Shown here: positions 7,359 to 15,486 of the stretch, piece by piece
Position numbering within the stretch: position 1 is the first letter of the stretch
Layout of the letters: every line of letters begins with the position of its first letter
Source of the DNA: JAFDVL01 sp031371805
GTDB lineage: Bacteria; Acidobacteriota; Blastocatellia; RBC074
Assembly (NCBI GenBank): GCA_031371805.1
Contig: JANMKB010000321.1
Span: forward strand, 1 to 32,561
Direction of reading: 5' to 3'
Length of the DNA: 32,561 nt
Notes under the pieces: model-generated
Told to the model about the DNA's origin: nothing
Databases searched by the model: none
Seen by the model: the letters and a program-made list of their open reading frames with translations, nothing else
Position numbers and translations under genes: made by a program

Positions 7359-9800
7359 TTAATTGCCTCCGCCAAGCCTGACTTTTATTCCGGCAGAGAA
7401 ATTCAACCGATAGGCCGAATAGCCCAGCACTTCCTGATAATTTTGATTGAGCAGATTTTCGATGCGGGCAAAAGCTGTGACTCGTGGTGTGAAGGCATAA
7501 CTGCTCGCTACATCAACTTTTTGGTAGCCTTTGCTATTGGCGAAACGTGAGAAAGTTACGGGGTCTACATCACGCCTTTGCCCGATAAAAAATCCATCCA
7601 GATTCAACGAAAATTTTTCCGCCGTCCACGCGACATTGATTGCGCCGGAATGCTTCGGACGACGCAGCAATGAAAACCCTACTTCTGGGTTTGGCACTAA
7701 TTTGAGCGTTCCAAAATCTATGATTTGTGCAGCGGCAATTAATTTGGAATCGGTCAATGTGTAATTCCCGTTCAAGCTCAGGTTGCGTGTCGGACGAATA
7801 GCTGCGCTGAATTCAAAGCCGCGAGCGCGAGTGCGATCATTGTTAACGAAGCTGGTCAGAACTCCCTGTGCTGTTTTGATGGGACCGCCGAAGCTGACGG
7901 GATCACCGACATACGCAATTTGATCGCGGAAATAATTGGCAAAAAATGTGGCTTCGAGGCGCACACGATCACGCCAGAAAAGCTGCTCAACTCCGACATC
8001 AAAACTTTGGGTGCGTTCCGGCTTCAAGCCTGGGTTACCGAGGAAAAAAGAATTCGGGCTGAAGGTTTCAACTAAGGTTGGAGCTTTAATTCCTGCGCCG
8101 TAACTCGCGCGGAATTTTGTGGCGCCGAAATTGTCATCACCCTTGCGCGCCACCATCAACGCCGCAATTTTAGGCGTAGCTTTTGTTCCAAATCCGACAC
8201 TGCCGGTAAACGGCGCTGAACCAAGTCCTTTCAAAACAGTTGCAAAACTTGCAGGCAAATCCGTCTGATTATTTTCGACTCTCACGCCTGCGGTTAGTAC
8301 AAAACGCGAAGCTGCAAAAAATTGATTCTGGACAAAAAAGCCAATGTTTCTGCGGTTCGGAGCGACTCTGTTTTTACCTGCGAAGCCGCTGTCGAAAACG
8401 GCACTTTCTTTTTCGTATTCAATTCCGGCAGACAATAAATTACTATGCGGCAAAACTAAGTCGCTTTGATAACGAAGTCCGCGCCGCTTCTGATGATTAT
8501 TGAAAAACGAAACGAAATCGTTGAAGGCAAAATTGGTGTCAACAGGCGTATTCGGTTTGGTCAAATCCTGCGCTACGGGATCGAGTCCAAGCTGGTTATT
8601 TTCAGCAAAGACAAAGGAAAATTGCTGATGCCAAATACGTGCAGTTTGATCGTCAAGCTTAATGCCTGTAGCGATTCTACGGCGTCGCGCGCGTTCATCG
8701 GGGTCAGAAAAATATTTCGCCGTTGCGCCGGGTACGCCTAAACCGGAATTTTCACTGCGAGCGATAAAACGCAAATTTGTTCGCTCACTAAAATGATAGC
8801 CGAGGTTTGCCGAAGCTGTTCGATTTTGATAGTCATCATTGCGACCGCGTCCGTTGGTGTGCAGATGCGCAAAACTCGCAGAATAATCAAAGCCGTTATT
8901 TGCACCCGAAATTTTGGCTACCTGACGATTAAAAGCGAAGCTGCCACCTTCGGCTGAAAGTTCAATTTCAGGTGTCGAACTTGTGCCGCGCTTCGTGATG
9001 AATTGCAGCACGCCGCTCATTGCGTCAGAGCCGTAGAGGGCGCTGTTAGAGCCGCGCACAAATTCGATTCGCTCGGCATTTTCGGTTGTAAAATCTGACA
9101 AATCAAAAGCGCCACCGGCGTCGTTGAGGGGGATTCCATCTACTAAAACTTTGGTGTAATCCGACTCGCCACCGCGCACAAAAATCGAAGTTACTCCGCC
9201 GCGCCGCGCTGTTTGCATCACGCTGATTCCGGGCGATGAGCGCAATGCGTCGAGTACCTGCGAACGCTGCGAACGGGCCAAATCATTGGCTGAAATTACA
9301 TATGCGCTCGCCGGAGTTGCGGATAAATTGTTGTCTGTCCGCGTCGCTGAAATGATGATCGAATCTTTAATGGCTGCGACTTGAAGTTTAATTTGCAGGA
9401 CAGGCGCAGCGGAATTTCTATTGATGGTAATTTTTTGTGCGCCTCCAATTTGTGTCATTCCTTCGGCTTCGGCGATGATGGAATAATCTCCACTTTGTAA
9501 ATCGGGCAAAGTAAATTCGCCGTTTTTGTCAGTCGTGATTTCACGAACTATGGAGCCGCTGGCGTTTCGCACAATGATCCGAGCGTTTTTAATTTGCTTG
9601 TTTTCAGGATCGGAAACGGTACTTGTCCGTTGTGCAAAAGCAGTGGTAGCGAATGCGAGAATTAATAATAAAGATAGAACTCTCGGTAAGAATTTTAGCC
9701 CGCGAAGTAGGTACAAGCATACAGCCTGGGGTGGAGCGCTGAAGCGCGAAACCCCAGGATCATTTGAATGTATAAGTTTTTTTAGGGCGGTAAATTTCAT
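7359..9800 (-). CDS. btuB: TonB-dependent receptor, BtuB-like (cobalamin)
   Basis: 813 residues. A signal peptide ends ATTAFAQ at about residue 57, preceded by an unusually long n-region of about 37 residues. Then comes a carboxypeptidase-regulatory-like beta domain (about 60-135), a plug (about 150-265: SAYVISANDL, MQTARRGGVTSIFVRGGESDYTK) and a beta-barrel ending in aromatic/hydrophobic residues (YSAYRLNFSAGIKVRLG). Its plug and barrel resemble BtuB-type vitamin B12 receptors. It is the last gene of the riboswitch-controlled B12 operon, its ATG overlapping the stop of the permease-ATPase gene (TAATG). AGGAAA lies upstream of the ATG. Residues about 14-26 are encoded by a palindrome that looks like an in-frame insertion. 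Confidence 0.88.
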   Translation of the reverse strand: MKFTALKKLIHSNDPGVSRFSAPPQAVCLYLLRGLKFLPRVLSLLLILAFATTAFAQRTSTVSDPENKQIKNARIIVRNASGSIVREITTDKNGEFTLPDLQSGDYSIIAEAEGMTQIGGAQKITINRNSAAPVLQIKLQVAAIKDSIIISATRTDNNLSATPASAYVISANDLARSQRSQVLDALRSSPGISVMQTARRGGVTSIFVRGGESDYTKVLVDGIPLNDAGGAFDLSDFTTENAERIEFVRGSNSALYGSDAMSGVLQFITKRGTSSTPEIELSAEGGSFAFNRQVAKISGANNGFDYSASFAHLHTNGRGRNDDYQNRTASANLGYHFSERTNLRFIARSENSGLGVPGATAKYFSDPDERARRRRIATGIKLDDQTARIWHQQFSFVFAENNQLGLDPVAQDLTKPNTPVDTNFAFNDFVSFFNNHQKRRGLRYQSDLVLPHSNLLSAGIEYEKESAVFDSGFAGKNRVAPNRRNIGFFVQNQFFAASRFVLTAGVRVENNQTDLPASFATVLKGLGSAPFTGSVGFGTKATPKIAALMVARKGDDNFGATKFRASYGAGIKAPTLVETFSPNSFFLGNPGLKPERTQSFDVGVEQLFWRDRVRLEATFFANYFRDQIAYVGDPVSFGGPIKTAQGVLTSFVNNDRTRARGFEFSAAIRPTRNLSLNGNYTLTDSKLIAAAQIIDFGTLKLVPNPEVGFSLLRRPKHSGAINVAWTAEKFSLNLDGFFIGQRRDVDPVTFSRFANSKGYQKVDVASSYAFTPRVTAFARIENLLNQNYQEVLGYSAYRLNFSAGIKVRLGGGN
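9725..9758. repeat. Palindromic element inside the receptor's signal-peptide coding region
   Basis: CCTGGGG (9725-9731) and CCCCAGG (9752-9758) form the outer arms. An inner perfect hairpin GCGCT-ga-AGCGC lies at 9736-9747. Read on the minus strand it encodes about residues 14-26 of the receptor (around DPGVSRFSAPPQAV), a segment with no place in a normal signal peptide. It resembles intergenic REP-like palindromes and seems to have landed in frame in the n-region. Confidence 0.65.
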
Positions 9801-11692
9801 TAGTTTATATTTCCTGTGTTAATCGCAATGATCAGCTTTCCGGTTGTTGGATGATGATTGACGCTGAGTTTCGTCTCGAATAAATCACTCAATAATTCAG
9901 CGGTCATGACTTCATCGGAGTTTCCAAGTGCGATAATTTTTCCGTGCTTGAGTAAGGCTACGCGGTCGGCAAATTCTGCCGCTAAGTTGATTTCGTGGGT
10001 GACAAAAAGGATGCCGAGCTGATGTTGATGTGCGAGCTGCCTGACCAGTTCCAGCAACGGAAATTGATGGGCTAAATCAAGGTTAGCGGTTGGCTCATCC
10101 AGCAAAAGAATTTGTGGTTGTTGGGTGAGAGAGCGGGCTAAAACGACGCGCTGTTTTTCACCGCTGGAGAGTTGGTTGAATGATCGGCTCGCAAATTGTG
10201 AGGCGTCGGTCGCAACCAATGTTTGCAGGGCTATTTCAATATCTGATGGCGAATCGAAGCCAATGCCTGCGGTCTGCGCGAATCTTCCGGCTAAGACATA
10301 TTCAAGCGCCGTCAGCGAGAACTGTAATTCTTCTGCCTGGGCTACGAGCGCGATTTGTTGCGCGATTGCTCGCCGTGAAAATTCACTGATGTTTTTTCCC
10401 TGCCACAAAACTGCGCCGGAGTTTGGCGGCAATTTCCCGGCTGCCAAATTCAGCAACGTAGATTTTCCCGCACCATTTTGCCCAAGCAACGCGACCACTT
10501 CACCTGATTTAATTTCGAGATTAATTTGCGCAAGAATTTGATGTGAATAACCAAAGCTGACGTTATTGAGGTGGAGTAAAGCCTGCCCCGCCACAGAACG
10601 AGAATTCCACAACGCCGAACTAATAATTTCTCCCTCGCCCCGTCTCCCCGTCGCCGTTTCGCCCTGTCTCCCCTTCCACTTTCCAAGCAACAAATAAACC
10701 AATACTGGAGCGCCGATCAGCGCCGTGATCGCTCCCGTTGGTAATTCGCGCGGAGCAATTGCGGTGCGGGCGGTTGTGTCTGCAATAAGTACGAGCAAAG
10801 CTCCGGCGAAGGCTGAAGCGGGAATCACTAAACGGTTGTCCGTGCCGCTGGCAAGGCGCACGAGATGCGGTACGACTAAGCCGACATAACCAATTGCGCC
10901 GCTGGTAGAAACTGCGGCGGCGGTCAATAAAGATGCGGTAATGAAGACAATCCAGCGGACGCGATTCGTTTCAACTCCCAGCGCAAACGCATCGCGTTCA
11001 CCCGTCATCATCAAGTTCAGAGCGCGGGAATTGGCGAATAAAGTTACGGCTCCGATGACGACGGCAAAAAATAAAAACGCAATGAATTCACTGCTGCCGC
11101 TGGATAAATCTCCAAGCAGCCAGAACGTAATATTCCGCAATTTTAAATCATCCGCGAGCGTCGTCAGCACAACCATCAACGAACCAAGCAGCGTTGAAAT
11201 GACTACGCCCGCGAGGATCAGTCGCGCCGGATCGTCTCCACGCCGACCAAGCAAATACACGACAAAAGTTGCGGTAGCGGCTCCCGCAAAACTGAGCAAT
11301 GGACGCGCCAACGAAAATTGTGAAGCGAACATGATGCCGACAATTGCGCCGAGCGCTGCGCCGCTTGAAACGCCCAGCACATAAGGATCGGCCAGCGGAT
11401 TTCTGAGCAAAGCCTGAAATGCCGCGCCTGCCATTGCCAACGCTGCGCCTGAGCCAATTGCTAAAATAATACGCGGTAAACGCAATCCATAAATGATGAC
11501 TTCCTGCTCGCGTGAAAGTGATCCCAATAAAATATTTGCCAATGAAATATGCTCGCTGCCAAGTGAAAGCGAAATGATGAGGGCGAAAATCAGCGCGAAG
11601 AAAAGCACAGCAATCACCAGAGCGGCACGGCGTTTAGTTAAATACGCGTTACTCAATTCAACTCTTGAATTTGTGCTTGCCTTACTTGCCAT
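9800..11692 (-). CDS. btuCD: Fused BtuC-BtuD: cobalamin ABC transporter permease and ATPase in one chain
   Basis: 630 residues. Residues 1 to about 337 are a FecCD/BtuC permease with about ten helices and the conserved RLPRIILAIGSGAALAMAG and RNPLADPYVLGVSSGAALG blocks. Residues about 372-630 are a BtuD-type ATPase with Walker A GQNGAGKST, signature LSSGEKQR, Walker B ILLLDEPTANLD and the H-loop FVTHE. The two are joined by a roughly 35-residue, Gly/Arg/Glu-rich linker (GRQGETATGRRGEGE) whose DNA is a purine-rich near-repeat. Standard BtuC and BtuD are separate proteins. The ATG at 11690-11692 overlaps the btuF stop by 11 bases. The protein sits in the inner membrane and moves cobalamin from BtuF into the cell. 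A sequencing frameshift creating the fusion cannot be excluded, but the frame is clean. Confidence 0.92.
   Translation of the reverse strand: MASKASTNSRVELSNAYLTKRRAALVIAVLFFALIFALIISLSLGSEHISLANILLGSLSREQEVIIYGLRLPRIILAIGSGAALAMAGAAFQALLRNPLADPYVLGVSSGAALGAIVGIMFASQFSLARPLLSFAGAATATFVVYLLGRRGDDPARLILAGVVISTLLGSLMVVLTTLADDLKLRNITFWLLGDLSSGSSEFIAFLFFAVVIGAVTLFANSRALNLMMTGERDAFALGVETNRVRWIVFITASLLTAAAVSTSGAIGYVGLVVPHLVRLASGTDNRLVIPASAFAGALLVLIADTTARTAIAPRELPTGAITALIGAPVLVYLLLGKWKGRQGETATGRRGEGEIISSALWNSRSVAGQALLHLNNVSFGYSHQILAQINLEIKSGEVVALLGQNGAGKSTLLNLAAGKLPPNSGAVLWQGKNISEFSRRAIAQQIALVAQAEELQFSLTALEYVLAGRFAQTAGIGFDSPSDIEIALQTLVATDASQFASRSFNQLSSGEKQRVVLARSLTQQPQILLLDEPTANLDLAHQFPLLELVRQLAHQHQLGILFVTHEINLAAEFADRVALLKHGKIIALGNSDEVMTAELLSDLFETKLSVNHHPTTGKLIIAINTGNIN
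10575..10680. repeat. Repeat-like DNA encoding the BtuC-BtuD linker
   Basis: On the minus strand, 10680-10631 reads as short purine-rich units of the type GGGGAGAC/GGCGA(A/C), encoding GRQGETATGRRGEGE. This is the style of the GDGETGRRGD repeats known from cyanobacteria and some other phyla. The following 10620-10581 encodes SALWNSRSVAGQA, also without counterpart in BtuD, whose normal sequence begins at LLHLNNVSFGY. Together they form the non-homologous bridge between the two domains. Confidence 0.5.
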
Positions 11693-12584
11693 GAATCTTT
11701 TTTTCCAGTTCGGCTAAACCCTCGACGATGCGCGGCCCCGGACGATCAATCAGGTCGGGATTAATTGTGACGATACGATTATTTTTGACGGCGGGTGTTG
11801 TGCTAAAAGCTTGTTTGACAGCTTCGAGATTAACAATTTCGGAGCCGTGACTTTCGGGAAGAATAATGACTTCGGGTGCGCGAGCAATGACCGTCTCACG
11901 CGAAAATTGCGGATAGTCAGAATTTTCTGCGCTGGAAATGGATGTGCCGCCAGCAAGATTTATCAGATCGTTGATGAACGTATTTTTCCCGGCAGTGATG
12001 AGCGGCGAGAGTTGCAGCACATATAGAACTCGTGGATGCTGGTCGGTTGGCTTGATCGTATTGATGCGATGTTGCATAGATGCGGCTAATTCTTCAGCGC
12101 GTGTGCTGGTTCCAGTTACTTCTCCTAGTTTGCGAATCGAAAAGATTACCTCAGTGACAGTTCTAGGATTCGTGATGTACACCGGAATCTTGAGCTGGTC
12201 TAACTGGTGTGTAATTTTTTCCAACTGGCTGGAAGTCGAAAGCAAAACCAAGTCCGGCTTGAGCGTGATAATACGTTCCAAATTAGGTTTAATCGTGTCG
12301 CCGATTTTTTCTTTGGTTTTCGCTTCAGCCGGAAAATCACAATATGTCGTGACTCCGATGACGCGATCAGCCAGGCCAAGCGCGAACAACGTTTCGGTAA
12401 TATTTGGTGCCAGCGAGATGATGCGTTGTGGCGCAGGAGTGACTTTTACCTGACGCCCCAAATCATCCTGATAAGTGGGAAAATTTTCGCCAACTGTTAG
12501 GGAGTTGTGGGATTTTTGGCATCCCGCAAAAAAGAACAGAGAAATAAAAACGCAAAAAAATAATCGAGATCTGGGGCAACGCAT
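11682..12584 (-). CDS. btuF: BtuF-like cobalamin-binding lipoprotein of an ABC transporter
   Basis: 300 residues. It starts with a lipoprotein signal peptide with lipobox FFAGC (Cys22). A periplasmic-binding-protein fold of the PF01497/BtuF type follows: DDLGRQVKV, PQRIISLAPNITETLFALG, GVTTYCDFPAEA, then LKPDLVL, with a long bridging helix and a second lobe (VLYVLQLSPLITAGKNTFIN). It is the first gene of the B12 operon and hands cobalamin to the fused permease-ATPase, which it overlaps by 11 bases. Its ATG follows a terminator U-tract directly. The only SD-like sequence (GAGG) is 13 bases upstream inside the 3' arm of that hairpin, so the riboswitch may control both termination and ribosome access. 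Confidence 0.9.
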   Translation of the reverse strand: MRCPRSRLFFCVFISLFFFAGCQKSHNSLTVGENFPTYQDDLGRQVKVTPAPQRIISLAPNITETLFALGLADRVIGVTTYCDFPAEAKTKEKIGDTIKPNLERIITLKPDLVLLSTSSQLEKITHQLDQLKIPVYITNPRTVTEVIFSIRKLGEVTGTSTRAEELAASMQHRINTIKPTDQHPRVLYVLQLSPLITAGKNTFINDLINLAGGTSISSAENSDYPQFSRETVIARAPEVIILPESHGSEIVNLEAVKQAFSTTPAVKNNRIVTINPDLIDRPGPRIVEGLAELEKKIHGK

Positions 12585-12632
12585 AAAAAAAGAAAAGCCT
12601 CGGACGGCAAAAAAGCTGCTCGTCCAAGGCTT
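12585..12632 (-). terminator. Rho-independent terminator of the cobalamin riboswitch
   Basis: On the minus strand AAGCCTTGGACG (12632-12621) pairs with CGTCCGAGGCTT (12606-12595), two 6/5-bp stems with one internal mismatch. This is followed by a run TTTTCTTTTTTT ending at 12585. The base after it is the A of the btuF ATG. The 3' arm also contains the only GAGG near that start. It is the expected expression platform of the riboswitch, about 120 bases downstream of the aptamer. Confidence 0.8.
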
Positions 12633-12751
12633 ACAAGAAAGAAAGGAGAATAACCAGATTCAAGAAATTTCTTTGGAGCAAAGACATGAAGCAAAGCAAT
12701 TTCTTAAACCGATGCCGCGCTCCTTCATCCGAAGAGCGATTAAAAAGCAGC

Positions 12752-12965
12752 AATCTTCCAGGCAGGTCTCCTGACTTGACTCAAGCCGCGCCAGCATTTC
12801 AGCCTTCTCACGTGTCCCCACGCAATGGCTAGCCTGCTTTTTTTATCAGCAGCGGCAGTTTCAAAACCTTAGACGAGCTTTACAGTGGCGGTGACCGTGC
12901 GGGATTATTCACCCGCTTCCCTATTATCCTGAACCTGAGATTCAGACACCTGAAAGCAATGCAAA
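12752..12965 (-). ncRNA. Cobalamin (AdoCbl-type) riboswitch
   Basis: Read on the minus strand, the conserved aptamer parts appear in order: a GGTG-containing 5' arm near 12950, AATAGGGAAGCGGGTG with a CCCGCACGGTC partner (about 12925-12892), the B12 box GCCACTGTAA near 12890-12880, a variable region containing a GCAGGCTAGCC stem, and the closing AAGTCAGGAGACCTGCC (12777-12761). This matches the Rfam cobalamin family closely. High cobalamin should stabilise the aptamer and favour the downstream terminator, lowering expression of btuF, btuCD and btuB. Confidence 0.95.
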
Positions 12966-12979
12966 GAACTTGCAAATAG

Positions 12980-13014
12980 GGTTGCAACTTAGCACGCCCG
13001 CCTATACCTGTCAA
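12980..13014 (-). promoter_or_regulatory. Promoter of the B12 uptake operon
   Basis: On the minus strand a perfect -35 TTGACA (13014-13009) is followed after 17 bases by TAAGTT (12991-12986), a weaker -10. Transcription would start near 12980, just upstream of the riboswitch. The -10 matches the consensus at only three of six positions, and Acidobacteriota promoter rules are not well known, so this is a fair candidate only. Confidence 0.5.
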
Positions 13015-13551
13015 TTTGAGAAATTCATAAATTTTCAAGTGCACAGCATAAAAATTTGAAGATTTTCAGCAGATATGTCCTAAAACAAATCACATCAATA
13101 TTAAAAATGCAGCTATTCAGGACACTGGAAATTAATAATTGGAAGAGAACGAATAACCTTACAGTTAAAACTAAATGCTATATGTGATCTGTTCTCAGCA
13201 GAATAGAAGATTATTAAAAGAAAACACACAGGTCTGCGGCTATGGCATTAGTTTTGCATCGTTAGTAGCGAAATCAACGTTCAACTAAGGCTCGAATACG
13301 GGAGGTGTTGGGGAATTCGTTGGGGAGCGTGTTCCTGTTCCGTAAAAGAGCGTTGAGATGGCTGCTGAAAAAATGTGACTTCGGGGGATGTTATATTTGG
13401 TTAGCAGCCATCTCTTATTTTACCACCGCCTGTTTTTTACTCAGAGTCCTGCCCTTTTTCTTCAGACTAAATTCATTTCCAGCGCGTCTAAGTTTACGTT
13501 TCAAAAAGCTCCATTAGAATAAATTTTGGGGAAAGAGTCGTGAGGAAAAAT
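13015..13551. other. Gene-free stretch between the B12 operon and the DUF1800 operon
   Basis: Divergent intergenic region. The left part (13015-13260) is AT-rich and shows no ORF or obvious RNA gene; promoters for both directions should lie here. The right part holds the hairpin at 13355-13414 and the ribosome binding site of the DUF1800 gene. An open frame at 13305-13517 has no usable start and contains the hairpin, so it is not annotated as a gene. Confidence 0.6.
13355..13414 (+). promoter_or_regulatory. Long perfect hairpin in the leader of the DUF1800 operon
   Basis: GAGATGGCTGCT (13355-13366) and AGCAGCCATCTC (13403-13414) form a perfect 12-bp stem with a 36-base loop, followed on the plus strand by TTATTTTACC. 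It could be an attenuator, a terminator of a short leader RNA or another intergenic palindrome. The loop contains a GACTTCGGGGG segment but fits no riboswitch class that I recognise. Confidence 0.5.
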
Positions 13552-15465
13552 ATGCACAGAAAAGTTCATCAGTTCAATCAATTTTGCGCGTTAGCTTTGG
13601 CTATAATAATGGTCATAAGTTCGCCACTAAGCGCGTTGGCGCAGAAAAGCAAAACACCCAAACCTGTCAACCGGATCAATAAGCTTACCGAACAACAAAA
13701 AGCCATTCATTTGCTTGACCGGATCACTTTTGGTCCGCGTTTCGGTGAAGTTGAACAGGTTATGCAAATGGGCTGGGAAAAATATCTTGACCAACAACTC
13801 CATCCCGAAAAAATTGCTGATGAAATTGTGGCGCAAAAGCTCCAGCCCTTGTCAACGCTGACGATGAGCAACGAAGAAATAGCAAAGGTATACGAACCGC
13901 CGCCGCAAGTGCTTCAGCAATTGCGCGAGCGCTTTGAAATGCTGAAGAAAAACGAGCAGGCAGCCGCTGGAGCTTCGCCAGACAAATCTGAGATGAACGC
14001 TGAAATGAAAGCTGGTGATAAGCCTAAAGCACAGGCTGGCGATATTTTAGCAGACCCCGAAAAACGGCGTGAGTATGCGAAAGCTTTGGCGGATTTGGGT
14101 TACAAGCCACGTCAAATACCGATCCTTGAATTGCAACAGTCCAAGGTTTTGCGTGCGGTTTACAGCGAGCGTCAGTTCCAGGAAGTAATGACCGATTTCT
14201 GGTTCAATCACTTCAACGTTTTTGCCAACAAAGGTGTGGATCGTATCCTGCTGACATCCTATGAACGTGATGTTATCCGCCCGAATGTGTTCGGTAAATT
14301 TGAGGATTTGCTGCTGGCTACAGCTAAAAGTCCGGCGATGCTTTTCTATCTGGATAACTGGCTGAGCGCGTCACCAAATGCCAAAATGCCGGACGCAAAC
14401 CAATTGCGACAGATGCGGCAAAACCGTAGTCCGAATGCTCAATCCGGTCAGGGCTTCGGCGGTAAAAATAATATCAATCGTGAAATGCGCCGCCAGGAAA
14501 AACCCGGTCAGCGCGAGATGAATGCTGAGCCGCAGCAAACTGAGAAGATGCAGCCGCCCAAGCCGCAGGCGAAGCGCAGTCGTGGCATCAATGAAAATTA
14601 CGCCCGCGAAATTATGGAGCTTCACACCCTGGGCGTAGATGGCGGGTATTCGCAAAAAGATGTGCAGGAAGTTGCGCGTTGCCTAACGGGTTGGACGCTT
14701 CGTCAGCCGCGTAACGGTGGAGGATTTTACTACGCGCCATTTATGCATGATGACGGCGAGAAAACTGTGCTGGGAAATAAAATTTCCAGTGGCGGTGGCA
14801 TGAAAGATGGAGAACAGGTTATTAAGTTACTGGCGCATCATCCGGCGACGGCAAAATTTATTGCGACGAAACTGGTGCGCAAATTTGTCGCGGATGAACC
14901 ACCGCAATCATTGATTGACAACCTGACTAAGACTTTCTTGAAAACCGATGGCGACCTGCGCGAAGTTTATCTGACCCTCTTCAAAGCACCGGAATTCTGG
15001 TCGGCTGAAAGCTATCGCGCGAAAATCAAAACTCCGTTTGAGATGACTGTCAGCGCAGTTCGTGCGCTCGGCGCGGAAACCAATGGCACGCAACCATTTC
15101 ACCGCTGGATTCAGCAAATGGGCGAAGGGCTGTACCTCGCTCAACCACCAACCGGTTACGCCGACAAAGCCGAAAACTGGGTCAACACCGGATCTTTACT
15201 TGAGCACATGAATTTTGCGCTGGCACTTAGCAGCAATCGGATTAACGGAACGCGCACAAGTTTTGCACCTGAACTTAAATCGGCCAAACCCGGTGAAGTC
15301 GCAGATTACTTCATTAAGAATATTTTGCACGGCAACATCTCGCCCAACACACGAGCGGTTTTGGATAAGACTTTGAGCGATCCAAATATCGCTGGTAATA
15401 GCGGCACTGACGTAGCCAAAATCGCAGGTCTGATCATCGGTTCACCAGAATTTCAAAGACAGTAA
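13552..15465 (+). CDS. DUF1800 family exported protein
   Basis: 637 residues from the ATG at 13552, chosen over the upstream GTG at 13540 because GAGGAA sits at the right distance. A signal peptide ends LSALAQK. The body has the DUF1800 blocks: LLDRITFGPR near the N-terminus, DFWFNHFNVFANKG in the middle, NENYAREIMELHTLGVDGGY and the C-terminal TGWTLR and ATKLVRKFVADEPP segments. Two low-complexity inserts stand out: about residues 133-162 (Ala/Lys/Glu/Met-rich) and about 275-342 (Gln/Arg/Asn/Pro/Met-rich). Molecular function of DUF1800 is unknown. The gene is followed after 21 bases by DUF1501, its usual partner in Acidobacteriota, Planctomycetes and Proteobacteria. Confidence 0.92.
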   Translation: MHRKVHQFNQFCALALAIIMVISSPLSALAQKSKTPKPVNRINKLTEQQKAIHLLDRITFGPRFGEVEQVMQMGWEKYLDQQLHPEKIADEIVAQKLQPLSTLTMSNEEIAKVYEPPPQVLQQLRERFEMLKKNEQAAAGASPDKSEMNAEMKAGDKPKAQAGDILADPEKRREYAKALADLGYKPRQIPILELQQSKVLRAVYSERQFQEVMTDFWFNHFNVFANKGVDRILLTSYERDVIRPNVFGKFEDLLLATAKSPAMLFYLDNWLSASPNAKMPDANQLRQMRQNRSPNAQSGQGFGGKNNINREMRRQEKPGQREMNAEPQQTEKMQPPKPQAKRSRGINENYAREIMELHTLGVDGGYSQKDVQEVARCLTGWTLRQPRNGGGFYYAPFMHDDGEKTVLGNKISSGGGMKDGEQVIKLLAHHPATAKFIATKLVRKFVADEPPQSLIDNLTKTFLKTDGDLREVYLTLFKAPEFWSAESYRAKIKTPFEMTVSAVRALGAETNGTQPFHRWIQQMGEGLYLAQPPTGYADKAENWVNTGSLLEHMNFALALSSNRINGTRTSFAPELKSAKPGEVADYFIKNILHGNISPNTRAVLDKTLSDPNIAGNSGTDVAKIAGLIIGSPEFQRQ

Positions 15466-15486
15466 CTGAACCTGGGAGTAGTAATT

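Noticed and set aside
13305..13517. Possible 70-residue protein before the DUF1800 gene
   Set aside because: No proper start with SD; the frame runs through a perfect hairpin and its translation resembles no protein.
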